A stretch of 64,000 nt of DNA from Pleomorphomonas carboxyditropha (GTDB lineage Bacteria; Pseudomonadota; Alphaproteobacteria; Rhizobiales; Pleomorphomonadaceae): contig NZ_NQVN01000007.1 of assembly GCF_002770725.1 (NCBI RefSeq), forward strand, positions 142,813 through 206,812, written 5' to 3'. A program made the translations under genes and the position numbers. The notes beneath the pieces were generated by a model. The model saw nothing but the letters and a program-made list of their open reading frames with translations. It had not been told where the DNA came from and ran no database searches. Shown here in pieces: positions 8,879 to 19,122 of this stretch (its first letter is position 1; each line of letters starts with the position of its first letter).

Positions 8879-9633
8879 GCGAGCCGCGCCTCGATGTCGG
8901 CCATCACGTCGTCGAGTTCGTGATAGGTGGTGACGCTGACCGGCTCGGGCGGCGCCACCATGATCACCGGCAGGCCGAGGCGCCGGGCCGCCGCCACCTT
9001 GCCGTAGGTGGCGTCGCCGCCGGCATTCTTGGTCACCATGATCTCCACCCGCTCGGCCTGCATCAGCCGGGCCTGCGACTCCTCGTCGAACGGTCCGCGT
9101 TCGAGCAGCAGCCGATAGTCCGGCAGGTTCAATTCGTGCGGCGGATCGATGGAGCGGACGACATAGTGATGCTGCGGCGCCGCCTCGAAGGCGGAAAGGC
9201 CGAGCCGGCCGACGGTGAGAAACACGCATTTCGGCTCGGGACCGAGCGCCGCGCAGGCGGCGTCGAGGTCGGGCACCTCGAGCCAGTTGTCGCCCGGCAC
9301 CGGCTTCCACGGCTCGCGCGTATAGCGGATGAGCGGCACGCCGGTCGTCTCGCTCGCCGCCACGGCGTTGGCCGAGATGCGGGCGGCGAACGGATGGGTG
9401 GCGTCGATCAGCAGGTCGATCCGCTGGTCGCGCAGGAAGGCGGCAAGGCCCTCGATACCGCCGAAACCGCCGACGCGGGTGTTGAGCGCCTGGGCCGCCG
9501 GCTCGTGGGTGCGGCCGGCCAGCGACAGCAGCGCCCAGATGTCCCGGCGTTTTTGCAGCCGCTCGGAGAGGCGCGAGGCCTCGGTGGTTCCACCCAGGAC
9601 GAGAATGCGCATCGGTCTTGCGGAGTCCCCCAT
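8854..9633 (-). CDS. cobK: CobK, precorrin-6A reductase (antisense inside the cob operon)
   Basis: 259 residues with the Rossmann start MRILVLGGTTEASRL and the TKNAGGDATYGK motif of CobK/CbiJ. It reduces precorrin-6A to precorrin-6B with NADPH. I place the start at 9633 because GGGAGG lies 8 nt upstream; the in-frame ATG at 9612 is the alternative. The cobK ATG and the cobL ATG share a CATG, so the two divergent genes overlap at their start codons, and each ribosome site lies in the other gene. Its promoter must therefore lie inside cobL. The 3' end overlaps cobJ. Confidence 0.93.
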   Translation of the reverse strand: MGDSARPMRILVLGGTTEASRLSERLQKRRDIWALLSLAGRTHEPAAQALNTRVGGFGGIEGLAAFLRDQRIDLLIDATHPFAARISANAVAASETTGVPLIRYTREPWKPVPGDNWLEVPDLDAACAALGPEPKCVFLTVGRLGLSAFEAAPQHHYVVRSIDPPHELNLPDYRLLLERGPFDEESQARLMQAERVEIMVTKNAGGDATYGKVAAARRLGLPVIMVAPPEPVSVTTYHELDDVMADIEARLAHAAPPPA

Positions 9634-10852
9634 GGCTGAAACCTCCCTTTCACCCTGGCTGACGATCGTCGGCCTCGGAGAGGACGGTCTCGACGGTCTC
9701 TCTCCTGCGGCAGTTTCGGCGATCGCACAAGCGGGTTTCATCGTAGGCGGCCGCCGTCATCTCGATCTCGTCGAGGCCGACCCGGCGATTTCCCTTGCCT
9801 GGCCGTCGCCGCTCGGGGACGCCTTTCCGGCCATTCTCGCCCGCCGCGGCAGTCCGGTGGCGGTGCTCGCCTCCGGCGATCCCTTCTTCTACGGCGTCGG
9901 CTCGCTCCTTGCCGAAATCGTCGATCCCCGGGAAATGACGGTGCTGCCGGCGCCCTCCGCCTTCGCGCTGGCCGCCGCCCGGCTCGGCTGGCCGGGGCAG
10001 GACGTCGTCCGCGTCAGCCTGCATGGCAGGGCGCTCGAACGCATCCTGCCGCATGTCCAGCCGGGCGCCCGGCTGCTGGCGCTGTCCTGGGACGGCACGA
10101 CGCCGGCACGGCTGGCGGCGCTGCTTGACGCGCGCGGCCTCGGCAAGAGCCGCTTCACCGTGCTCGAAGCGATGGGCGGCCTAAGGGAGCGCCGCCGCTC
10201 GGCCTTGGCTGGCGCCTTCGGCATCGAGGATATCGACCCGCTCAACCTCGTCGCCGTCGAGGTGGAGGGCGAGCCCGACGCCCGCGTCATTCCCTTCACG
10301 CCGGGCCTTCCCGACGACTGGTTCGAGCACGACGGCCAGATTTCCAAGCGCGAGGTCAGGGCGCTCACCGTCGTCGCGCTCAGGCCGACGCGCGGCGAGA
10401 CGCTATGGGACGTCGGTGCCGGCTCGGGTTCGGTCGCCATCGAGTGGATGCTGTGCGACCCTTCGCTGCGCGCTTTCGCCGTCGAGGAAAACATAACACG
10501 CGCCGCCCGCATCGCCCGCAATGCCCTGACCTTCGGCGTGCCCGACCTGCAGGTGATCGAAACCAGGGCGCCGGCCGGCCTCGACGCTCTCCCCGATCCC
10601 GATGCGATCTTCATCGGCGGCGGCTCCGGCGATCCCGGCGTCGTCGACGCCTGTCTCGGCCGGCTCAGATCCGGCGGCCGCCTGGTGATCAACGCCGTGA
10701 CGGTGGAAACGACGGCCGAGGTCTTCGCGTTGCAGGCCCGGCTCGGCGGCGAGCTGACGCAGATCGCCATCTCCCGGCTCGACCGCATCGGCGGCTTCCA
10801 CGCGCTGCGGCCGGCGCTGCCGGTGGTCCAGTGGACCTGGGTGAAGCCGTGA
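9632..10852 (+). CDS. cobL: CobL, precorrin-6Y C5,15-methyltransferase (decarboxylating)
   Basis: 406 residues in two domains: an N-terminal CbiE-type C-5 methylase (about 1-200, beginning [19 protein letters not shown]) and a C-terminal CbiT-type C-15 methylase/decarboxylase (about 215-400) with the SAM motif [20 protein letters not shown] lies 6 nt before the ATG at 9632. The start overlaps the opposing cobK start. The product is precorrin-8X, the substrate of CobH upstream. Its stop overlaps the GTG start of cobE. Confidence 0.94.
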   Translation: MAETSLSPWLTIVGLGEDGLDGLSPAAVSAIAQAGFIVGGRRHLDLVEADPAISLAWPSPLGDAFPAILARRGSPVAVLASGDPFFYGVGSLLAEIVDPREMTVLPAPSAFALAAARLGWPGQDVVRVSLHGRALERILPHVQPGARLLALSWDGTTPARLAALLDARGLGKSRFTVLEAMGGLRERRRSALAGAFGIEDIDPLNLVAVEVEGEPDARVIPFTPGLPDDWFEHDGQISKREVRALTVVALRPTRGETLWDVGAGSGSVAIEWMLCDPSLRAFAVEENITRAARIARNALTFGVPDLQVIETRAPAGLDALPDPDAIFIGGGSGDPGVVDACLGRLRSGGRLVINAVTVETTAEVFALQARLGGELTQIAISRLDRIGGFHALRPALPVVQWTWVKP

Positions 10853-11229
10853 GCGGCCGGTTGGCCATCGGCGTCGGCTGCCGGCAGGGCGTGTCGGCCG
10901 AGGCGATCGTCCGGCTGATCGAGACGGCGACAGCCGGCCTCGCGCCAGCCGCCGGCCTCTTCACCATCGAGGACAAGCGCGGCGAGGCGGGATTGAGCGA
11001 AGCCGCCGAAAGACTTGCCCTGCCGCTCGTCTTCCTCTCGCGCGACGCGCTCGCCGCCGTGGCCGATCGCCTCGTCACGCCGTCGCCGGCCGCGCTCGCC
11101 CGCTTCGGCGTCGCATCGGTGGCGGAGGCCGCGGCGCTCGCCGCCCTCGCCGGCCGGGGGCGCCTCGTCGTTCCGCGCCGCGCCGCGGGCGGCGTCACCG
11201 TTGCCGTGGCCGAGGAGGTTTCAGAATGA
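10849..11229 (+). CDS. cobE: CobE / CbiG C-terminal-like protein
   Basis: 126 residues matching the CobE/GbiG C-terminal domain ([18 protein letters not shown] at the N-terminus). CobE is a small protein of the aerobic cobalamin pathway whose exact role is unsettled; it is related to CbiG, which opens the lactone in the anaerobic route. The start is a GTG that overlaps the cobL stop (GTGA), and the end overlaps cobM. In this cluster, which has CbiD, a CbiG-like function would be of interest (see findings). Confidence 0.88.
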   Translation: MSGRLAIGVGCRQGVSAEAIVRLIETATAGLAPAAGLFTIEDKRGEAGLSEAAERLALPLVFLSRDALAAVADRLVTPSPAALARFGVASVAEAAALAALAGRGRLVVPRRAAGGVTVAVAEEVSE

Positions 11230-12008
11230 CCGTGCATTTCATCGGCGCCGGCCCCGGCGCGCCCGACCTCCTGACGCTGCGCGGCCGCGACCTGATCGCC
11301 GCCTCGCCGGTCTGCCTTTACGCCGGTTCGCTGATCCCGCCGGCCATTCTCGCCCATTGTCCCGAAGGTGCCCGCATCGTCGATACGGCGCCGCTGTCGC
11401 TCGAGGAGATCGAGGCGGAATATCTTCGGGCTGAGCGGGCCGGCGAGGACGTGGCGCGGCTTCATTCCGGCGACCTCTCGGTGTGGAGCGCCCTCGGCGA
11501 GCAGATCCGCCTGCTGGAAAGGCACGCCATTCCCTACACGGTGACGCCTGGCGTTCCCGCCTTTGCGGCGGCGGCGGCGGCGCTCGGCCGCGAGCTGACC
11601 TTGCCGGAGGTCGGCCAATCGCTGGTGCTGACGCGCACCTCCGGCCGCGCCTCGGCCATGCCGGAGAAGGAGACGCTGTCGGCCTTCGCCGCCACCGGCG
11701 CCACGCTCGCCCTCCATCTTTCCATCCATGTCGTCGACCGCATCGTCGCGGAGCTCATCCCCTTCTACGGCGCCGAGTGCCCGGTCGCCGTCGTCTACCG
11801 GGCGAGCTGGCCGGACCAGCGCATCGTCAAGGGAACGCTGGCCAGCATTCTCGGCGACCTCCAGAACGCGCCGATGGAGCGGACGGCGCTGATCCTGGTC
11901 GGCCGGGTGCTCGGCGCCGAGGATTTCCGGGCGAGCGCCCTTTATTCGGCCGACTATCAGCGCCGTTTCCGGGGCCGCGATTCCCGGGCCGGGGAGGGCG
12001 AGGACTAG
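11226..12008 (+). CDS. cobM: CobM, precorrin-4 C11-methyltransferase
   Basis: 260 residues of the tetrapyrrole methylase family with the start [20 protein letters not shown], the [15 protein letters not shown] motif and [14 protein letters not shown], typical of CobM/CbiF. It methylates C-11 of precorrin-4. It begins within the cobE stop. Its TAG stop shares the palindrome CTAG with the TAG stop of the convergent cbiD (12005-12008), so the two genes end on the same four bases. Confidence 0.94.
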   Translation: MTVHFIGAGPGAPDLLTLRGRDLIAASPVCLYAGSLIPPAILAHCPEGARIVDTAPLSLEEIEAEYLRAERAGEDVARLHSGDLSVWSALGEQIRLLERHAIPYTVTPGVPAFAAAAAALGRELTLPEVGQSLVLTRTSGRASAMPEKETLSAFAATGATLALHLSIHVVDRIVAELIPFYGAECPVAVVYRASWPDQRIVKGTLASILGDLQNAPMERTALILVGRVLGAEDFRASALYSADYQRRFRGRDSRAGEGED

Positions 12009-13120
12009 ACCTTCCGGAAGCCGGTGCTGGCCAGCAGCCCGCCGCTCCGGTCGAACAGCGCCACTTCCAGCGCCATGCCGCTGCCGGCGATCAGCGCGGC
12101 CGCCGTGGCGAAGCCGCGTTCGGCCACCGCCTCGGCAATCGGGATGCCGGCGGCACGGCAGAGCGTCAGCGCTTCCAGGGCGGTGTTGGCGTTGTTGACG
12201 GCCCGAACGAGATCGGCGCCGCCGCCGAGGTCGGCAATGATTGCCGAAAGCACGTCGAGGTCGACGCTGCCGCGCTTGGAATGCAGGTCGAGAAGGCCCT
12301 GGCCGAGCTTCACCCCCTTGGCGAAGCCCAGCGCCAGCGTCACGCGCGGCACCGGCGCTTTCCTCAAATATTTCAGCGTGCCGCCGACGAAATCGCCCAT
12401 GTCGATCAACTGGATGTCGTCGAGACCGTGGAGCGCCTTCACCGCCTGCTCGGAGGTGTTGCCGGTCGCGGCGGCGACATGGCTGAAGCCCGAGGCGCGC
12501 GCCACGTCGATGCCGCGCTGGATGGAGGCGATCCACGCCGCGCAGGAAAAGGGCACGACGATACCGGTAGTGCCGAGGATGGAGAGGCCGCCGACGATGC
12601 CGAGCCGGCCGTTGAGCGTCCGCTCGGCCAGCTTCTCGCCGTTGTCGACCGAAATCTCCACCTCGATGTCCTCGGGGCCGCCGAGGACGGCGCGCGCCTC
12701 GTCGAGCGTCCGCGCGATCATGGCGCGCGGCACCGGGTTGATCGCCGGCTCGCCGACGGCGAGCGGCAGGCCGGGGCGGGTGACAGTGCCGACGCCGGGG
12801 CCGGCGCGGAACACCAGGCCGGCGCCCCTCGCGGCCGGCCGCACCGTCGCGACAACGAGGGCGCCATGGGTGACGTCGGGATCGTCGCCGGCGTCCTTGA
12901 CCACGCCGGCCCGTGTCCAGCCGTCGCCGCCGGCGGTAATCGCCAGCGCGAAAGCCGGTCTCTGGCCGCCCGGCAGGGTCACCGTCACCGGGTCGGGAAA
13001 GTGACCGCCGACCAGACCCTCGAAGGCGGCGCGGGTCGCCGCGGTGGCGCAGCTGCCGGTGGTCCAGCCGCGCCTCAGATGCGGTGTTCCGCCGTCCGCT
13101 GCCTTGTCCGCATCCGCCAT
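12005..13120 (-). CDS. cbiD: CbiD, cobalt-precorrin-5B C1-methyltransferase
   Basis: 371 residues with the CbiD signature [17 protein letters not shown] near residue 16, [15 protein letters not shown] in the middle and ATGNTSEQA. CbiD puts the methyl group on C-1 in the anaerobic pathway. Here it accompanies the aerobic enzymes CobG and CobN, and no cobF (the aerobic C-1 methylase) is seen. It is transcribed against the main cob operon and divergently from cobB across 74 bp, so the two probably share a promoter region. A start at 13120 agrees with family length. Confidence 0.93.
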   Translation of the reverse strand: MADADKAADGGTPHLRRGWTTGSCATAATRAAFEGLVGGHFPDPVTVTLPGGQRPAFALAITAGGDGWTRAGVVKDAGDDPDVTHGALVVATVRPAARGAGLVFRAGPGVGTVTRPGLPLAVGEPAINPVPRAMIARTLDEARAVLGGPEDIEVEISVDNGEKLAERTLNGRLGIVGGLSILGTTGIVVPFSCAAWIASIQRGIDVARASGFSHVAAATGNTSEQAVKALHGLDDIQLIDMGDFVGGTLKYLRKAPVPRVTLALGFAKGVKLGQGLLDLHSKRGSVDLDVLSAIIADLGGGADLVRAVNNANTALEALTLCRAAGIPIAEAVAERGFATAAALIAGSGMALEVALFDRSGGLLASTGFRKV

Positions 13121-13194
13121 CGAGCCGCCCGATCCTTTCGGGCGACAAGGTCGGCGCTGTCTGCTATCGGGTCAAGGGGAAAGGTGAGGCGGCG

Positions 13195-14505
13195 ATGAAG
13201 GGCTTTCTGATCGCATCGGTGCGCTCCGGCGCCGGCAAGACGACCGTGTCGCTCGGGCTGATGGCGGCGCTTGCCCGGCAGGGATTGAAGGTCGCGCCGG
13301 CCAAATGCGGGCCGGACTACATCGACCCGGCCTTTCACGCCGCCGCCGCCGGCCGGCCGGGCGTCAATCTCGATAGCTGGGCGATGACGCCGGCCCAGGT
13401 GGCGGGCCTCGCCACTCGCCAGGCAGAGGGCGCCGACGTGCTGGTGGCCGAGGGGCTGATGGGCCTTTTCGACGGCGTCGGCCACGAGATCGGCCGCACC
13501 GGGTCGTCGGCCGACATTGCCGCCGCCCTCGGCCTCAAGGTGCTGCTGGTGCTCGACGTGACGGGCCAGTCGACCTCGGCCGCCGCCGTGGCGCTCGGCG
13601 CCAGGCTTCTCGATCCGCGACTGACGATCCTCGGCGTCGTGCTCAATCGCGTCGGTTCCGAGCGTCATCGCCGGCTCTGCACCGAGGCGATCGAGGCGCT
13701 CGGCCTCGCCGTGCTCGGCGCTCTGCCGCGCGAGGCGACGGTCGAATTGCCGGAACGGCACCTCGGTCTCGTCCAGGCTGAGGAGACCGGCGATCTTCGC
13801 CATCGGCTCGAAGGGCTCGCCGATTTCGTCGAGCGGCATATCGACATCGACAGGCTGATCGGTCTTTGCGACGACGTCGCGCCGCCGCCGGGCGGCGACG
13901 CGCCGCCGTTGCCGCCGCCCGGCCAGCGCATCGCGCTGGCCCGCGATGCCGCCTTCAGCTTCGTCTATCCGCACCATCTCGCCGCCTGGCGGACGGCCGG
14001 CGCCGAGATCCTGCCGTTTTCGCCGCTGGCCGGCGAAGTGCCCGACCCCACCGCCGACGTCTGCTGGCTGCCGGGCGGCTATCCCGAGCTCTATGCCGGC
14101 GTCCTCGCGGCGGCGGATGGCTTTCTCGCCGGTCTCCGGGCGTTTGCGGCGGCAAAGCCGGTGCACGGCGAATGCGGCGGCTACATGGTGCTGGGGCAGG
14201 GCCTCGTCGATGCGGGCGGAACCTGTCACGTCATGGCCGGGTTGCTCGGCCTCGAAACCAGCTACGAAAAGCGCCGCCTGCATCTCGGCTACCGCCGGGC
14301 AAAGCTGTTTTCCGACGGGCCGCTCGGGCCGGCCGGCGCCATGCTCACCGGTCACGAGTTCCACTATGCGACGATCCTGGCGACCGGCGATGATGCCCCG
14401 CTTGCCGAAGTCACTGATGCCCACGGCGGCGCGCCGGCGCCGGATGGATCGCGGCGCGGTCGGGTGAGCGGCAGTTTCTTTCACGTTATCGCAAGGACGG
14501 AATGA
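13195..14505 (+). CDS. cobB: CobB, hydrogenobyrinate/cobyrinate a,c-diamide synthase
   Basis: 436 residues. An N-terminal dethiobiotin-synthase-like ATPase domain carries the P-loop SVRSGAGKTTVSLGL near residue 8, and a C-terminal glutaminase domain carries the cysteine nucleophile in HGECGGYMVLGQG. It amidates the a and c side chains with glutamine and ATP, giving the substrate of CobN. The ATG at 13195 is preceded by AAGGTGAGG. It diverges from cbiD and converges with the following reductase gene, with 6 bp between stops. Confidence 0.95.
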   Translation: MKGFLIASVRSGAGKTTVSLGLMAALARQGLKVAPAKCGPDYIDPAFHAAAAGRPGVNLDSWAMTPAQVAGLATRQAEGADVLVAEGLMGLFDGVGHEIGRTGSSADIAAALGLKVLLVLDVTGQSTSAAAVALGARLLDPRLTILGVVLNRVGSERHRRLCTEAIEALGLAVLGALPREATVELPERHLGLVQAEETGDLRHRLEGLADFVERHIDIDRLIGLCDDVAPPPGGDAPPLPPPGQRIALARDAAFSFVYPHHLAAWRTAGAEILPFSPLAGEVPDPTADVCWLPGGYPELYAGVLAAADGFLAGLRAFAAAKPVHGECGGYMVLGQGLVDAGGTCHVMAGLLGLETSYEKRRLHLGYRRAKLFSDGPLGPAGAMLTGHEFHYATILATGDDAPLAEVTDAHGGAPAPDGSRRGRVSGSFFHVIARTE

Positions 14506-14511
14506 GGAGGC

Positions 14512-15090
14512 TCAGACGAAACGCCCGGCCTCGCCGATCAGCGCGGTGACCAGCCGCTCGAGCTGTGCCGCCGCCTTGTCATTGGCGAGATTGCCTCCTT
14601 CGTCGAAGGCCTTGTCGGCATAGGGCACCGCCACCTGCTGCGTCAGCACCCGGGCGCCAAGGGCATTTTCGAGGATATGTCGGAGATGCATCAGCGAGCG
14701 GATGCCGGCGAAATGACCGGGCGAGGCGGCCCCGATGGCGAAGACGCGCTCCGTCCATAGACCGCGGTAGCGGTCGCCCCGAATGCGGCTCAGCCAGTCG
14801 ATGCTATTCTTGAGAAGCGGCGTCACCGACTGATTGTATTCCGGCGAGGCGATGAACACGCCCTGCGACGCAAGCACCAGATCCGCAAGCTTCAGCGCCG
14901 CTTCCGGCACGCCGCGTGCCGCCTCGAGATCGCCGTCGTAGAGCGGCAGCGGATAGTCGGCGAGCGACAGAAGCCGCACCTCGACGTCGTGCAATGCGAG
15001 GTCCCGCGCCGCGAGCGCCGCGAGGCGGCCGTTGTGGCTGCCGCCGCGCGTCGAGCCGGAGAGCACCAGCAGGTTGGGCCGCCCCCTCAA
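14512..15090 (-). CDS. NADPH-dependent FMN reductase family protein
   Basis: 192 residues of the flavodoxin-like FMN reductase family. The phosphate-binding loop [11 protein letters not shown] is near residue 10, and the [18 protein letters not shown] motif near residue 85 is characteristic. It should bind FMN and reduce it, a quinone or a metal with NAD(P)H. The likely start is a TTG at 15090 that forms a TTGA overlap with the msrA stop; a later start would cut the first beta strand. Operon with msrA suggests an oxidative-stress role, but a flavin reductase for the neighbouring cob genes is also possible. Confidence 0.85.
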   Translation of the reverse strand: MRGRPNLLVLSGSTRGGSHNGRLAALAARDLALHDVEVRLLSLADYPLPLYDGDLEAARGVPEAALKLADLVLASQGVFIASPEYNQSVTPLLKNSIDWLSRIRGDRYRGLWTERVFAIGAASPGHFAGIRSLMHLRHILENALGARVLTQQVAVPYADKAFDEGGNLANDKAAAQLERLVTALIGEAGRFV

Positions 15091-15755
15091 GATAGCGCCC
15101 CGGCGCCGGGCGCCGGGCAGGCGATGCCGGTGCCGCCGAGACCGCAGTAGCCGTCCGGGTTCTTGGCGAGATACTGCTGGTGATAGTCCTCGGCGAAATA
15201 ATAGGGCCCGGCCGGCTCGATGGTCGTGGTGATCGCCGCCGGCCGGCCGGCCCTGGCAAGCGCCTTGCCGTAGGCTTCGCGGGCGGCTTCCGCCACGGCG
15301 CGTTGCGCCTCGTCGTGCACGAAGATCGCCGAACGGTATTGGGTGCCGACGTCGTTGCCCTGGCGCATGCCCTGCGTCGGATCGTGGCTTTCGAAGAACA
15401 GGCGGACGAGATCGGCGTAGGAAACGGCGTTCGGGTCGAACACCACCTCCACCGCCTCGGCATGGCCGGTGCGGCCCGAGCAGACCTCCTCGTAGGTCGG
15501 GTTCTCGGTGAAGCCGCCGATATAGCCGACCGACGTCAGGTAGACGCCGGGCAGGCGCCAGAACAGCCGCTCGGCGCCCCAGAAGCAGCCGAGGGCGAAG
15601 GTGGCGACGGCGTATCCCTCCGGCACCGGGCCCTTCAGCGGTCGGCCGGTCACGAAATGGGTCTCGGCGGTGGCAACCGGCTGGGCGCGGCCCGGCAGCG
15701 CCGTCTCGGGCGTCGGCAGGACCGCTGGCTTCCGGAACGTCTCGAAAAAGGCCAT
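15087..15755 (-). CDS. msrA: Peptide-methionine (S)-S-oxide reductase
   Basis: 222 residues with the catalytic motif [11 protein letters not shown] and the family motifs THTEN-like [22 protein letters not shown] and YHQQYL. It reduces methionine-S-sulfoxide in proteins using thioredoxin. The ATG at 15755 follows AAGGAAG. C-terminal cysteines ([12 protein letters not shown]) fit recycling cysteines. It is coupled to the downstream FMN reductase and diverges from the Crp/Fnr gene across 142 bp. Confidence 0.95.
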   Translation of the reverse strand: MAFFETFRKPAVLPTPETALPGRAQPVATAETHFVTGRPLKGPVPEGYAVATFALGCFWGAERLFWRLPGVYLTSVGYIGGFTENPTYEEVCSGRTGHAEAVEVVFDPNAVSYADLVRLFFESHDPTQGMRQGNDVGTQYRSAIFVHDEAQRAVAEAAREAYGKALARAGRPAAITTTIEPAGPYYFAEDYHQQYLAKNPDGYCGLGGTGIACPAPGAGALS

Positions 15756-15897
15756 GGCTCTTCCTTGTCTCCCCGTCGCGGTTCCCCCCGGAACCGGCTT
15801 CCGAAGATGGGACCGCCGCCGCTGCTTTGCAAGCCGGGCTCGCTGGCGCTCGGTGGTAGCTTTGCTTATAACGATCGCCAAGAGGAGATCTTCACCC

Positions 15898-16596
15898 ATG
15901 GCGTCCCGTAAACTCGACCGATCGCTGATCCGCGGCTTCGACCTGTTCCGCGACATGACGGAAGAGAACCTCGATGCCGTGCTGGCCACCGTGCAGGTGC
16001 GCACCGTCGAACCGGGCGAGCCGGTGTTCAGCCAGGGTGCGCCGGCCGACGAGTTCTACTTGCTGCTCCATGGCCACCTCAAGGTGATCCAGGTCACGCC
16101 GTCCGGCGAGCAGGTGGTGGTGCGCCACGTGCTGCCCGGCGAGGTGTTCGGCATCGCCAGGGCTATCCGCCGCACCGACTATCCGGCCACCGCCGAGGCG
16201 GTGACCGAGAGCCTCGTCCTGGTCTGGATGTCCTCGCAATGGCAGGATTTCGTGACGCTCAACCCGGTGCTCGCCGTCAACGCCCTCGAGGCGGTGGGCG
16301 AGCGGCTGCAGGAGGCGCATACCCGCATTCGCGAATTGTCGACCGAGGAAGTGGAACGCCGCGTCGCCCATGCGCTGCTGCGCCTCGTCCGCCGGGCCGG
16401 CCGCAAGGAGGAGGACGGCGGCATCCTCATCGACTTCCCGCTGACCCGGCAGGACATCGCCGAGATGACCGGCACCACGCTGCATACGGTCAGCCGGCTG
16501 CTCAGCGCCTGGGAGGGGCAGGGCATCGTCCGCAGCGCCCGCCGCCGCATCGCCGTCACCGACGAGAACCGGCTCGCCGCGCTGGCCCGCGGCTGA
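15898..16596 (+). CDS. Crp/Fnr family transcription regulator
   Basis: 232 residues. The N-terminal cyclic-nucleotide-binding-like domain (about 15-130) includes [17 protein letters not shown], and the C-terminal winged helix-turn-helix reads [20 protein letters not shown]. There are no cysteines for an FNR-type iron-sulfur cluster, so it is not an oxygen sensor of that type; the recognition helix resembles the NnrR/Dnr side of the family. The ATG follows AGAGGAGA. It diverges from msrA. The ligand and targets cannot be read from sequence. Confidence 0.88.
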   Translation: MASRKLDRSLIRGFDLFRDMTEENLDAVLATVQVRTVEPGEPVFSQGAPADEFYLLLHGHLKVIQVTPSGEQVVVRHVLPGEVFGIARAIRRTDYPATAEAVTESLVLVWMSSQWQDFVTLNPVLAVNALEAVGERLQEAHTRIRELSTEEVERRVAHALLRLVRRAGRKEEDGGILIDFPLTRQDIAEMTGTTLHTVSRLLSAWEGQGIVRSARRRIAVTDENRLAALARG

Positions 16597-16603
16597 CTTC
16601 TCC

Positions 16604-18133
16604 TCAGATCCAGCCGAGGCTGGCGGCGGCGATCACCACGAGCGACAGCGCGCCGACCCAGAGCGGCAGGGCGATCGAACGGCGACGGCGGCTGATGTCG
16701 GCCGCTTCGGTCCGGGCGGCGATCGTCTCGATGGCGTCGAAAAGCCGCGGCAGGCGCGGGGTGAGGGCCAGAAGATCGCCGGCCGCCGACACCGCCGTCT
16801 CGATGCGGCCGATCGGGCCGAGATTGCGGGCGATCCAGCCGCCCACCACCGGTTCGGACACCTTCCACATGTCGAGCTCGGGATCGAGGCTGCGGGCCAC
16901 GCCCTCCACCACCACCATGGTCTTCTGCAAGAGGATGAGTTCGGGCCGCGTCTGCATGGCGAACAGCTCGGTGGTCTCGAACAGCTGGTTGAGCAGCCGC
17001 GACATGGCGATCTCCGACGCCGGCACGCCGTGCAGCGGCTCGCCGACCGCCCGGAGCGCCTGCGCGAAGGTTTCGAGCTCCTGCTCGGGCGGCACGTAGC
17101 CGGCCTCGAAATGCACCTCGGCGACGCGGCGGTAGTTGCGGGTAATGAAGCCGTGCAGGATCTCGGCGAGGTAGCGGCGCTCGCGCGGGCCGAGGCGGCC
17201 GACGATGCCGAAGTCGACGGCGACGATCCGCCCGGCGGCGTCCACGAACAGGTTGCCCTGGTGCATGTCGGCGTGGAAGAAGCCGTCGCGCAGCGCATGC
17301 CTGAGGAAGGATTGCAGCAGCGTCGCAGCGAGCTTGGGAAGGTCGTGGCCGGCGGCGCGGATGGCGGCGACGTCCGACAGCTTGATGCCGTCGATCCACT
17401 CCATGGTGAGTACCGAGCGGCTGGTGCGCCGCCAGTCGACGGTCGGCACGCGAAAATCCTCGTCGCCGGCCGTGTTCTGCCCCATCTCCGACAGCGCGGC
17501 CGCCTCGAGGCGCAGGTCCATCTCCAGCGTCAGCGAGCGGGCGAGCGTGTCGACGACGGCGACCGGCCTCAGGCGGCGGACGCGCGGCGCGAGCCGCTCG
17601 ATCAGCCGGGCGGCGAGATAGAAGCCGGCGAGGTCGGAGGCGATGCGCCGGTCGATGCCGGGCCGCAGTACTTTCACCGCCACGTCGCGGCGGGGCCCGC
17701 CCCGGTCGGTTACGATCGCCTTGTGAACCTGGGCGATCGAGGCGGCGGCGATCGGCGCGCCCAGCTCGGGAAACAGCCGGTCCGCCTCAAGGCCGAAGCT
17801 TTCGCCGATCACCGCCCGGGCGCCCGAAAGCCCGAAGTCCGGCATGGCGTCCTGCAGCTCGGCGAGGTCGGCGGCCAGCGCCGCGCCGACCACGTCCGGC
17901 CGCGTGGCGAGGAACTGGCCGAGCTTGACGTAGGAGGGACCGAGACGGGAGAAGGCGATGGACAGCCGCTCGGCCCGGCTGGCCGCGCCGCGCCGGCGGA
18001 TCGCTCTTGCGAAGAGCAGCGCGGTCGATACGGCGAAGGGCCGCGGCTCGGGCAGCGGCAGCGCGTTGATCACCCCCTCGCGGGCGAGCACCCAGGCGGC
18101 GCGGACGAGGCGAGCGAGATCGACGGGAAGCAT
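16604..18133 (-). CDS. ubiB: UbiB, ubiquinone biosynthesis kinase-like ATPase
   Basis: 509 residues of the ABC1/UbiB atypical kinase family. The KxGQ motif region SYVKLGQFLATRPDVV is near residue 68, the ADMHQGNLFVD and VDFGIVG catalytic motifs lie in the middle, and two hydrophobic segments close the C-terminus (LPLWVGALSLVVIAAASLGW), which anchor it in the inner membrane. It is needed for ubiquinone synthesis, probably by making lipid intermediates accessible. It lies downstream of ubiE on the same strand, a conserved pairing. Older annotations call it a 2-polyprenylphenol hydroxylase. Confidence 0.94.
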   Translation of the reverse strand: MLPVDLARLVRAAWVLAREGVINALPLPEPRPFAVSTALLFARAIRRRGAASRAERLSIAFSRLGPSYVKLGQFLATRPDVVGAALAADLAELQDAMPDFGLSGARAVIGESFGLEADRLFPELGAPIAAASIAQVHKAIVTDRGGPRRDVAVKVLRPGIDRRIASDLAGFYLAARLIERLAPRVRRLRPVAVVDTLARSLTLEMDLRLEAAALSEMGQNTAGDEDFRVPTVDWRRTSRSVLTMEWIDGIKLSDVAAIRAAGHDLPKLAATLLQSFLRHALRDGFFHADMHQGNLFVDAAGRIVAVDFGIVGRLGPRERRYLAEILHGFITRNYRRVAEVHFEAGYVPPEQELETFAQALRAVGEPLHGVPASEIAMSRLLNQLFETTELFAMQTRPELILLQKTMVVVEGVARSLDPELDMWKVSEPVVGGWIARNLGPIGRIETAVSAAGDLLALTPRLPRLFDAIETIAARTEAADISRRRRSIALPLWVGALSLVVIAAASLGWI

Positions 18134-18236
18134 CAGGGCAATTTCCTCGATGGCGTCGTGCCGGAAGGCGCGCCCTACGGCATGCCGTTCGCGAATGTTA
18201 CACGCGTCGAATCGGCGGGAGACATTCGCGATGGTT

Positions 18237-18995
18237 TCAAATCTTGACGCCGACGTGGAGCGCCACGACGCCGAGCGACATGTTGGTATAGCCGACGCGG
18301 GAAAAGCCGGCCGCCTCGATCATCGCCTTGAAGCGTTCCTGGTCGGGGAAGCGGCGGATCGATTCGACGAGGTAACGGTAGCTGTCCTCGTCCTTGGCGA
18401 CGACCCGGCCGATCTTCGGCACCAGGTGGAAGGAATAAAGGTCGTAGACCTTGTCGGCGACCGGCGCATCGACGCGCGAGAATTCGAGGCAGAGGAAGCG
18501 GCCGCCCGGCTTCAGCACGCGGAAGGCTTCGGATAGCGCCTTGTCGATCTGCGGTACGTTGCGGATGCCGAAGGCGATCGTATAGGCATCGAAGCTGGCG
18601 TCCGGCCAGGGCAGGTCCTCGGCGTTGGCCTCGACGAAGTCCAGCTTGTCGAGGCCGCGCGCCCGCGCCCGCTCGCGGCCGACTTCGAGCATCGAGGAAT
18701 TGATGTCGGCGACGGTGATATCGGCGGTGCGGTTCGAGCGCTCGGCGATGCGGAAGGCGATGTCGCCGGTGCCGCCGGCCATGTCGAGCACCTTGAACGG
18801 CCGCCGTCCCGAGCGCGGCGGGGCGAGGCGGGAGACCATGGCGTCCTTCCAGAGCCGGTGCAGGCCGCCCGACATCAGGTCGTTCATCAGATCGTAACGG
18901 CCGGCCACCGAATGGAAGACACGGTCGACAAGGCCCTGTTTTTCGCCCGCGTTGACCTCGCGAAAGCCGAAGGAAGTGCTGTTGTCCGTCATCAT
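18237..18995 (-). CDS. ubiE: UbiE, demethylmenaquinone / 2-polyprenyl-6-methoxy-benzoquinol C-methyltransferase
   Basis: 252 residues, a class I SAM methyltransferase. The motif [18 protein letters not shown] lies near residue 69, and [18 protein letters not shown] and AFGIRNV are the two UbiE signatures. It puts the C-2 methyl on the ubiquinone ring. Two consecutive ATG codons (18995 and 18992) could both serve. ubiB follows 103 bp downstream. mutM diverges on the other side, the usual order beside rpsT and dnaA in this group. Confidence 0.95.
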   Translation of the reverse strand: MMTDNSTSFGFREVNAGEKQGLVDRVFHSVAGRYDLMNDLMSGGLHRLWKDAMVSRLAPPRSGRRPFKVLDMAGGTGDIAFRIAERSNRTADITVADINSSMLEVGRERARARGLDKLDFVEANAEDLPWPDASFDAYTIAFGIRNVPQIDKALSEAFRVLKPGGRFLCLEFSRVDAPVADKVYDLYSFHLVPKIGRVVAKDEDSYRYLVESIRRFPDQERFKAMIEAAGFSRVGYTNMSLGVVALHVGVKI

Positions 18996-19122
18996 CCGTC
19001 CCGTCCTGCCGTGAACCTCGCGCCATCGGCGCGCCCGCGACCATAGCCGAAGAGAACGGCGGGCGCTATGTTGGCCGCAAGCGACGGGTGATCCTGCGTC
19101 GCCATGAGGAGACCATCCGCCA

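Noticed and set aside
10689..13148. An 819-codon minus-strand frame opposite cobE, cobM and overlapping cbiD
   Set aside because: It is in another frame from cbiD, reads as Arg/Gly-rich low-complexity sequence, and has no motif.
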